Below are positions 8,823 through 14,991 of a stretch of 16,695 nt of DNA, in pieces. The stretch spans positions 1 through 16,695 of the forward strand of contig CAYUPI010000090.1 in assembly GCA_964446585.1 (NCBI GenBank), in the 5' to 3' direction. The notes beneath the pieces are model-generated. The model did not search any database, was not told the origin of the DNA, and was given only the letters and a program-made list of their open reading frames with translations. Every line of letters begins with the position of its first letter. Positions within the stretch are counted from its first letter, which is position 1. The translations under genes were made by a program, and so were the position numbers. The stretch comes from CAYUPI01 sp964446585 (lineage in GTDB: Bacteria > Verrucomicrobiota > Verrucomicrobiia > Limisphaerales > UBA8199).

Positions 8823-11303
8823 CTAAAACTCGCGGGTGTAACCGACGCCGAATTGGAACCGGCCTGAGCCGCTATTGAATTCGTCATGGTGAATGGGAAT
8901 GCCGTAATCGAGTCTCAACGGACCGATCGGCAGATTCAGACGCAGGCCGATTCCCCAGTTGTCATTAAAGTTGTCCAACTTGTAATCATAGGAGCCGGAG
9001 GCGACGTTGCCAACGTCGTAGAACAAGGCCAACCGCAGCCGCTCAATGATTGGGATGCTATACTCGGCGTAGCCAAACCAATACGTGTCGCCGCCGATCG
9101 GCTCGGAAATGTGGTCCTCGCGCGGACTCACGCTTCGATACTTAAAGCCGCGCAGGGAATAAAGACCGCCCAAATACCAGCGATCGTAAAAAGGCACGTC
9201 CTCCGATTTCAGACTCTCGGCAACGCCGGTGCGTCCCGCCACTTCCAGGATGTGCCCGGGGAAAAGCCCCGGGAAGTACCAGGCGGACTTCAGCTCGAGC
9301 GTGTAGAATTCCTTGTCCCCGCCGAGTGGGCCGCCGACGAACTGCGCAAATATTTCGCTGCGCTGGCCGCGGTTGGGCAATAGCCCGCCGCCACGGGTGT
9401 CGTAAGCAAGGGAAAATCCCGCTTTGGAGAGCAGCGCGTGCCCCTCTTGCTCCCACAGTGCCTGGGGAGTATTACCAGGCACCACAACATAAGTCGGCGG
9501 GTTCCCGCCCTGCCCCGGCACTTCGACGATGCGCGCGTGGGTCGCGGAATCGTTGAAGATGATGCCGACATCCTCCAGCGTGTAGCTCACACTGCCGATG
9601 AAGAAATCGCTCCAGAGCGCCCGTGTCAGGCTCAGCCGCGCCCCGGTGCGCGTTTCGTTGTAAAGGTTGTCCAGGCTTTGGAAATTCCATTCGCGGTGGT
9701 AAAGATCGACGCCGAGCGCCAGCTTCCGGCCCAGAAACCAGGGCTCGATGAAGGAAACCAGGTAATCCTGCCGTTGCGTTCCCAATTGCACGCGCAGCCG
9801 GAACTTCTGGCCGCCTCCGCGGAAAGTCGGGGGACGAAATAAATCGAAGTTGCCCTGATAGAATTCGGCGAAGCCGACAATTGCGTCCACGGAACTGAAT
9901 CCCGCACCCATTGTCAAATTACCGGTGCTTTTCTCGTCCACACCGACGACGAGGTTCTTGTGGCCGGCGATCGGTGGCTCGGTTGCCTCGGGTCGTGTAT
10001 CCACCTTTTCGAAATAGGTCAATCCTTCCAGTCGCTGTTTGCTGACTTTCACCCGCACCATGTCGAACACTTCGCCCGGCGAGACGGCCAACTCGCGGCG
10101 AATCACTTTGTCCTTTGTAATCGTATTGCCACGAATTTCGATTTTCTCGATATAGGATCTTTGCCCTTCGTCGATCTGGAATTCGAGATCCATGGTGCCC
10201 GTTTCGGTATTCGGGATGCGGACCACGTTGAGGTTGCGCGAGGAGCTTGTGACGTCGATGTAGCCTTTGGCGCCGTAAAAGTCCTCAACCGCCTCGATGT
10301 CTTTGGTCAGCCCTTTGGGAGTGAAGACGTCGCCCACGTCCATATCGAGCCCGTTCGGTCCAAACTTGTGCTTCCCCGGCTTGATCGCCGCAACGAACCG
10401 GACCCCGTTGGTGATTTGATTCAATGTGAAGGTTTTGTTGCCGGTGAACTTCACGGAACCGACCTTGTATTGCGTGCCCTCGTAAATGTTAAACCGGATA
10501 ATCATCGTGCGCGGCGTCGGGTTCAGGAATTGGGCAGGTACACCTGGCGCGTATTCTTTGATCTCAAAATCGATGTACCCGTTGTCGCGATAGAATTCCC
10601 GGAGCTTTTCCAGATCATCCTCAAATTGCTCGTCCTTCAGAAAGCCGCTGCCCGTAATCCAGGAGAACATCCAATGTTTGCGGGTCTTGATGACCTTGCG
10701 CAGTTTCTTCTGGGAAAACGCCTTCGCTCCGACGAATTCGACTTTGACGATTTTGACTTTGGGGCTTTCGGTGATTTCGAAAGTGGCCGTGGCGCGGCCG
10801 CTCTCTTCGATTACATTCGACACGGGCTTTACCTCGGTGCGCGGATAGCCGGCCTTTTGGTACATTTTCTGAATCTCCTGGGCGTCGGTAAACAGCTTAC
10901 GTTCATCCAGCGGCTCGTCTATCTTGGAGGTAAGTTTCTTGCGGAGCTTGGAGTTGCTGAATCGCTTGTTGCCGCGGAATTCGATCTGCGTCAGCCGCGG
11001 TTTGCCCTGGACGACGTAAATCAGCACGACGCCGTTGGCTGTTGCATCCTCGGCGACTCGAATATTGTAAAACAGCCCCGTGGCGTAGAGATTCCGCACG
11101 TCATCGTCAATCGTCGCGCGCAGGTAGGCGTCGCCGACCTTGGCGCGAATGTTGGCCCGAATGAATTCGTCGCTCACCGAGGCAGGACCGACATGTTTGA
11201 TGTCGATCCTGGAAATTTTTGCGGAGGAAAGCTGTCCCCAGGCGGGAGTCAGCAGAGCGAAGAGCAGAATGGACCCGCAGAGGCGAAGCGGTGGTGGTTT
11301 CAT
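8823..11303 (-). CDS. bamA: Outer-membrane protein assembly factor BamA (Omp85)
   Basis: An 826-residue Omp85 protein that inserts beta-barrel proteins into the outer membrane. Signal peptide ~1-23 (cut after AWG). Five POTRA domains can be traced: ~28-100, ~103-180 (TQIEFRGNKRF), ~183-275 (VKVEFVGAKAF), ~279-378 (GSVKFTGNKTF) and ~385-455 (EKIEIRGNTIT). The 16-strand barrel then runs to the end. The conserved loop-6 motif appears as SLRGF near residue 718, and the protein ends in an aromatic Phe (VGYTREF) as barrel proteins do. Length matches the family (about 800 residues). Start ATG 11303 lies 10 bp after dnaB, and the stop is 1 bp before the propeller gene, so these genes are almost surely co-transcribed. 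No sign of damage. Confidence 0.95.
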   Translation of the reverse strand: MKPPPLRLCGSILLFALLTPAWGQLSSAKISRIDIKHVGPASVSDEFIRANIRAKVGDAYLRATIDDDVRNLYATGLFYNIRVAEDATANGVVLIYVVQGKPRLTQIEFRGNKRFSNSKLRKKLTSKIDEPLDERKLFTDAQEIQKMYQKAGYPRTEVKPVSNVIEESGRATATFEITESPKVKIVKVEFVGAKAFSQKKLRKVIKTRKHWMFSWITGSGFLKDEQFEDDLEKLREFYRDNGYIDFEIKEYAPGVPAQFLNPTPRTMIIRFNIYEGTQYKVGSVKFTGNKTFTLNQITNGVRFVAAIKPGKHKFGPNGLDMDVGDVFTPKGLTKDIEAVEDFYGAKGYIDVTSSSRNLNVVRIPNTETGTMDLEFQIDEGQRSYIEKIEIRGNTITKDKVIRRELAVSPGEVFDMVRVKVSKQRLEGLTYFEKVDTRPEATEPPIAGHKNLVVGVDEKSTGNLTMGAGFSSVDAIVGFAEFYQGNFDLFRPPTFRGGGQKFRLRVQLGTQRQDYLVSFIEPWFLGRKLALGVDLYHREWNFQSLDNLYNETRTGARLSLTRALWSDFFIGSVSYTLEDVGIIFNDSATHARIVEVPGQGGNPPTYVVVPGNTPQALWEQEGHALLSKAGFSLAYDTRGGGLLPNRGQRSEIFAQFVGGPLGGDKEFYTLELKSAWYFPGLFPGHILEVAGRTGVAESLKSEDVPFYDRWYLGGLYSLRGFKYRSVSPREDHISEPIGGDTYWFGYAEYSIPIIERLRLALFYDVGNVASGSYDYKLDNFNDNWGIGLRLNLPIGPLRLDYGIPIHHDEFNSGSGRFQFGVGYTREF

Positions 11304-11313
11304 CGTCGCACGG

Positions 11314-12765
11314 TCAGTTCGGCACGTCTTCGTCGCTTACTTTGGCCGCGCTTTCAAATCGCGTATAGGGTTTTAGGAATGTCAAACTGATATCGCCCGT
11401 GGGCCCATTTCGCTGCTTGGCGAGCAACAGGTTCACCGGCGCCGCATCTTCTTCCGGGCCGCCGCCTTCGTCTTCGTCGCTGCTCGGCTTGTAGAGCAGA
11501 CCCACAACGTCGGCATCCTGTTCAATCGCGCCCGATTCTCTCAAATCCGAGAGGCGAGGCTTGCGGTTTTTCTCCCGTTCCAGCTCGCGATTCAACTGGC
11601 TCAGGACCAGGATGGGAACTTTCAATTCCTTCGCTAGGGCTTTGATGCCGCTGGAAATGTCCGCGATTTCCTGCTGCCGGTTCTCGGCGCGCCGCGCAGT
11701 AGAATGGAGCAGTTGCAGGTAGTCAACGACGAAAAGTCGAATGCCGTACTGTTGAAACATCCGCCGCGCCTTGGCCCGCAGTTGCAGGATCGACAGGGCC
11801 GAAGAATCGTCAATGAACAGCGGCGCATTCGCCAACTTGCCGGCCGCCCCGGTCAGCTTGGGAAAGTCGCGTTCGGCCAGAAAACCATCGCGCACGTTGC
11901 GCAGATTCACGCGCGAGCGGGAACAAAGCATCCGCAACACCAGCGAGTCCGAAGTCATTTCCAGGCTGAAAACCCCCACCGGCAGGCGTAAATCGATCGC
12001 TACGTGCTCGGCGATATTCATCGCCAGGCTGGTCTTGCCCATGCTCGGGCGGGCCGCGATCACAATCATCTCCCCGGCATGCAAACCGCTGGTCATCTTG
12101 TCCAAATCCGAGAAGCCGGTGCCCACGCCGGTCAGCACTCCCTGCCGCTGATGGAAATCTTCGATCGTGCTGATGGCCTTTTTCACCAGGTCTTTGATCG
12201 TGCTGGCCTGGCTCTGCACCCGCGATTCGCTGATCCGCAGGATATCGCGTTCTACCTCGTCCATGAGCGTTTCGACCTCGCCTTCGTAATCGTAAACGCG
12301 GCTGACGACTTCCGTGCAGGTTTGGATCATTTTTCGCAGGAGGTATTTTTCCTGCACGATGTCGAGGTAGTAACTAAGATTGGCCGAGGATGGAACGGAG
12401 TCCGGGAGCGTGGCCAGGTACGCCAGGCCGCCGATTTCCTCCAGCAATTGTTTGTTCTTCAGGCGCTGCTGCAGCGTGATCAAATCGATAGCCTCACGCG
12501 CGTCATACATTTCCGCCAGCGCGCCGAAAATGGTTTGATGGCGCAAATCGTAAAAGGCATCGGCGCCAGTCTTGAACTTCTCGATGCACTCGCCCATGCA
12601 GTCATTCGGCGAGAGAAGCACGCAACCGAGCACGCCTTTTTCGGCCTCGGGGGAATTAGGCGGCAGTCGATCCACTTTCGAAACGTCCGCAGCCTCAGGT
12701 TTCCGCCTTCGCCCTCGTTTTAAGTCGGGCGGGGCTTCCGCGCCTTCGGCAATCGCATCAATCAT
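11314..12765 (-). CDS. dnaB: Replicative DNA helicase DnaB
   Basis: A 483-residue hexameric helicase that unwinds DNA at the replication fork and loads primase. After a basic, probably flexible head (~1-35) comes the N-terminal DnaB domain (~36-140, beginning PPNSPEAEKGVLGCVL). A linker helix follows, then the RecA-like domain from ~210 (GVGTGFSDLDKMTSGLHAGE). Walker A is ARPSMGKTS with Lys244, Walker B is LFVVDYLQL with Asp348, and the downstream SQLNRELE and DLRESGAIEQDAD motifs are present. The C-terminus holds the KQRNGPTG motif typical of the family, preceded by an acidic Gly/Glu-rich insert (~428-441). No intein. ATG 12765 is the only start with a reasonable upstream gap. It is the first gene of the leftward run; pairing it with bamA is an unusual mixture of replication and envelope functions. 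Confidence 0.96.
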   Translation of the reverse strand: MIDAIAEGAEAPPDLKRGRRRKPEAADVSKVDRLPPNSPEAEKGVLGCVLLSPNDCMGECIEKFKTGADAFYDLRHQTIFGALAEMYDAREAIDLITLQQRLKNKQLLEEIGGLAYLATLPDSVPSSANLSYYLDIVQEKYLLRKMIQTCTEVVSRVYDYEGEVETLMDEVERDILRISESRVQSQASTIKDLVKKAISTIEDFHQRQGVLTGVGTGFSDLDKMTSGLHAGEMIVIAARPSMGKTSLAMNIAEHVAIDLRLPVGVFSLEMTSDSLVLRMLCSRSRVNLRNVRDGFLAERDFPKLTGAAGKLANAPLFIDDSSALSILQLRAKARRMFQQYGIRLFVVDYLQLLHSTARRAENRQQEIADISSGIKALAKELKVPILVLSQLNRELEREKNRKPRLSDLRESGAIEQDADVVGLLYKPSSDEDEGGGPEEDAAPVNLLLAKQRNGPTGDISLTFLKPYTRFESAAKVSDEDVPN

Positions 12766-12814
12766 GGCACCACGGAATGAAATTTTCTCTGCTCGCGCAA
12801 CTGTGAGTTATTGA

Positions 12815-12842
12815 ATCTTAGTGACAGGTTTTTCACAAGCAA
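12815..12842 (-). promoter_or_regulatory. Candidate sigma-70-type promoter for dnaB
   Basis: On the minus strand TTGCTT (12842-12837) and TAAGAT (12820-12815) are separated by 16 bases, an acceptable but imperfect -35/-10 pair. It lies ~50 bases upstream of the dnaB start and downstream of the terminator that closes the preceding unit. A GTGA...TCAC dyad overlaps the spacer. Weak matches of this kind arise by chance, so this is a suggestion. Confidence 0.3.
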
Positions 12843-12899
12843 AAGGGAAGCAGCCATTGGCGAATCGAACGCGTCCCGCAGGGTTGGATGCGTTAAGAC

Positions 12900-12931
12900 A
12901 AAAAAGGGGCGCGCCCACAAGGGCGCGCCCC
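12900..12931 (-). terminator. Rho-independent terminator after the NarL-type regulator
   Basis: GGGGCGCGCCC (12906-12916) and GGGCGCGCCCC (12921-12931) form a perfect 11-bp stem with a 4-base loop. On the minus strand the stem is followed directly by six Ts (12905-12900). It lies 93 bases past the stop of the response regulator and before the dnaB promoter region. On the plus strand no T-run follows, so the direction is clear. Each arm contains the self-complementary decamer GGGCGCGCCC. Confidence 0.9.
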
Positions 12932-12964
12932 GAAGGAGAAGTCGTTTTACTATTAGCTATCGAT

Positions 12965-13013
12965 CGCCCGCCGCGGAGCCACAGTCCTCGCAAGGCCGGG
13001 CTCGCAGCGGGCG
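12965..13013 (-). other. Imperfect hairpin in the 3' untranslated region
   Basis: CGCCCGC (12965-12971) pairs with GCGGGCG (13007-13013), and GAGCC (12976-12980) pairs with GGCTC (12999-13003), around an ~18-base loop. It sits 11 bases past the response regulator stop and upstream of the terminator. It could stabilise the 3' end of the message, but GC-rich DNA forms such stems easily. Confidence 0.3.
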
Positions 13014-13023
13014 GTACAAAACC

Positions 13024-13695
13024 TCAATGGTGGCTATTGTGCTCTTCGCGGAGCGTAATCAGGCCTTTGGCGATGGCGAACTTAGTCAGGCCGGCGACGC
13101 TGTGGATGTTGAGCTTCCGCATGATCCGCTCGCGATGGGTCTCGACGGTGCGAACGCCGACCCCAAGTCGGCTGGCAATTTCCTTATTACTCAAGCCCTC
13201 GGCGATCTGGATCAGAACTTCACGCTCGCGATTGGTCAATTGTGACGGCGTCGGGCCCTCGCCGGGCCCTCGCACAAATTGGTTGAGCGCCACGCGTGCG
13301 ATATCCGGGCTGAAGAACGACTCGCCGGATTCGACGGTTTCGATCGCTCGGACAAGTTCCTCGGGCGAGGCCTCCTTCAGAACGTAGCCCCTCGCCCCGG
13401 ACTGGATGATGCGCAGGACGTAATCCGTGTTGCTGTGCATCGATAGGATAAGCACCTTGATGTTCGGCAATTCTTTGCGCAACACCTCGGTCACGGCCAA
13501 ACCGTCCATGTGAGGCATGTCGATATCCATCAGCACGATGTCCGGCGCCAGTTCTTTGGCTTTGCGGACGGCTTCTATGCCGTCGCCGGCTTCACCCACG
13601 ATCGACAGGCGCTCCTGCCGTGCCAGGCAGGAACTGATGCCTCGCCGGACAACCGGATGGTCATCCACCAATAGTAATTTGATTCTATTTTTCAT
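13024..13695 (-). CDS. NarL/LuxR-family response regulator (orphan)
   Basis: A 223-residue DNA-binding response regulator. The receiver (~6-120) has Asp11/Asp12, phospho-acceptor Asp57 (VLMDIDMP), Ser85 in the Thr/Ser position and Lys107 (GYVLKEAS). The C-terminal LuxR-type helix-turn-helix (~151-212) reads LTNREREVLIQIAEGLSNKEIA followed by GVGVRTVETHRERIMRKL, with all typical residues. ATG 13695 gives the usual start MKNRIKLLLVDDHP. An in-frame extension upstream (for example ATG 13821) would add a disordered Ala/Pro/Arg-rich stretch and is not preferred. No histidine kinase lies beside it, so its partner is elsewhere. It follows the barrel gene after 148 bases in the same direction and ends at a strong terminator, so it may be the last gene of that unit or have its own promoter; none is obvious. 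Confidence 0.93.
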   Translation of the reverse strand: MKNRIKLLLVDDHPVVRRGISSCLARQERLSIVGEAGDGIEAVRKAKELAPDIVLMDIDMPHMDGLAVTEVLRKELPNIKVLILSMHSNTDYVLRIIQSGARGYVLKEASPEELVRAIETVESGESFFSPDIARVALNQFVRGPGEGPTPSQLTNREREVLIQIAEGLSNKEIASRLGVGVRTVETHRERIMRKLNIHSVAGLTKFAIAKGLITLREEHNSHH

Positions 13696-13843
13696 TTTTT
13701 CTGTACGACTTCTTTCCAACTGGTTGCTCCGCGCGAGATTGTGCCGCATCGGGTCCGGCAAGCTTCGGGCGGCGGCCGGAGCTGCGGTTCGGGATAAGGG
13801 TGGTGTGATGAGGGTGCTCATATTGTTGCTTATCAAGTGTTCA

Positions 13844-14962
13844 CTAAAAGGAGTAACTGACGCCAAAAACCAGCAAGAGCGACTCGCCCAGATCGAGAAT
13901 CGATTCCTTTTGAGTCACTGCCTGCCCGTTCACTTTTCGCGTGTCTGTGACGGACTTTCCCGCCGCTTGAAATTGAGCTCCGGCAAAAACGCCGAATTCT
14001 TTCGTTACCGAATAAGAGAGTGCGCCGCCGACGTAACCACCGAAGAGGAAGTCGGTTTGCGATCCCGAACTGGCCCGGGGAGTGGAGACCAGGCCGGCGT
14101 CGGGAATGCTGACCGTTTCACGGTAGCTGAACTCCGTGGCACCAGCCACCAATGTCAGGCCGCCACTTAGAACGAAGGAGAGACGCTCGACAATTGGGAC
14201 CTCAACGTAAGGCCCCAACCGCAACATGAAAACATCCGAATCGAGCTTGCGCTCCCCGGTGACGATCGCATGCTGGGAAAACACCGTCGTAATCCGGTCC
14301 GGGGCGGAGCTGAGCACGGCGCCAGGCCCCTCGAAGGTGCCGTAATAGGGTGCGGGCGGTAAAACGTCCACTCCACCAGGAATAACGAAGGCGTCCGTGA
14401 TGCGGTTGACCGTCGTCCTGACCGTGCGGTTGTCGCTGACATCCACGGTCGTGTACCCCAGCGCCGCTTCCAGGCCGCCTCGGTAGCTCTTGCCGCGAAA
14501 GAGTTGGCGGCGGTACGAAAGCTCCAGACCGTGTTGCGGATCATTTTGATTGCCGCCGGAAACTCCGTTGTTTGGTGACGAAGAGCTCTCCATGATCAGG
14601 GAGTTGCCCTGCACCTGGTTCGCATTCTGGTAGCCCCAGTACCAAGTTAGGCCGCCGGCATTCGTCGAAATGTCCACGCGATTGTACGAGCCGTTGTCGT
14701 AGTTGCGGTTAAAGGTGCTGCCGGTGGCTGGGCCGGGATCGCTGATGGGCGGGAAGCCACCCAGTTTCTTGAAATCGACCGTAATATTGAGGCCCATTCG
14801 ATAGCTGAGACTAATCTGATTGAGCAGCTCCGCGCGTGGTGTTTCCAACTTCGCCGGCGGCATGGCATTGGTGGAGTCGGGCGCTGTTGCCTGGCCGTGG
14901 GCCGCCGGAGCCGCGAAGAGCACCGCGGAGATAATCGAGCGGCAATAGCAGCGATTGTTCAT
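13844..14962 (-). CDS. Outer-membrane beta-barrel protein, unknown function
   Basis: A 372-residue exported protein. Signal peptide ~1-23 (core IISAVLFAAPA, cut after AHG). A short Pro-rich segment is followed by alternating polar/hydrophobic strands rich in Gly, Tyr and Ser, for example GLELSYRRQLF, GGLEAALGYTTVDVSD, DVFMLRLGPYVEVP, RLSFVLSGGLTLVAG and TDFLFGGYVGGALSYSV. It ends LLLVFGVSYSF with a terminal Phe, the usual signal for BamA insertion. An early section (residues ~75-115) with FNRNYDNGSYNRVDIS and TWYWGYQNANQ resembles a barrel family I recall from Verrucomicrobiota, though I cannot name it. ATG 14962 is chosen as directly opening the signal peptide; a GTG at 14977 would add five residues. 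It lies 29 bp after the HYR-repeat gene, so the two are probably co-transcribed. Transport, adhesion or anchoring of the neighbour product are possible roles. Confidence 0.75.
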   Translation of the reverse strand: MNNRCYCRSIISAVLFAAPAAHGQATAPDSTNAMPPAKLETPRAELLNQISLSYRMGLNITVDFKKLGGFPPISDPGPATGSTFNRNYDNGSYNRVDISTNAGGLTWYWGYQNANQVQGNSLIMESSSSPNNGVSGGNQNDPQHGLELSYRRQLFRGKSYRGGLEAALGYTTVDVSDNRTVRTTVNRITDAFVIPGGVDVLPPAPYYGTFEGPGAVLSSAPDRITTVFSQHAIVTGERKLDSDVFMLRLGPYVEVPIVERLSFVLSGGLTLVAGATEFSYRETVSIPDAGLVSTPRASSGSQTDFLFGGYVGGALSYSVTKEFGVFAGAQFQAAGKSVTDTRKVNGQAVTQKESILDLGESLLLVFGVSYSF

Positions 14963-14991
14963 AAATGGATGGCTCACTTATGGTTGCTCGG

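Larger units (their letters stand above)
12766..13023. other. Intergenic region upstream of dnaB
   Basis: The largest internal gene-free stretch (258 bases). Reading leftward from the response regulator stop it holds an imperfect hairpin (12965-13013), an intrinsic terminator (12900-12931), and a weak candidate promoter (12815-12842) for the dnaB-bamA run. No small open frame with a credible start signal or conserved look is seen. The layout shows that the right-hand block and the dnaB block are separate transcription units. Confidence 0.6.

Noticed and set aside
9960..11390. 476-residue open frame on the plus strand opposite bamA
   Set aside because: It is fully antisense to a clear BamA gene, has no recognisable domain, and long antisense frames are expected in GC-rich DNA.
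12004..12723. 239-residue open frame on the plus strand opposite dnaB
   Set aside because: Antisense to an intact DnaB with all motifs; its translation shows no family features.
12821..12836. GTGA-N8-TCAC dyad as a CRP/FNR-type operator
   Set aside because: Spacing and flanks do not fit a known consensus, and no matching regulator is encoded nearby.
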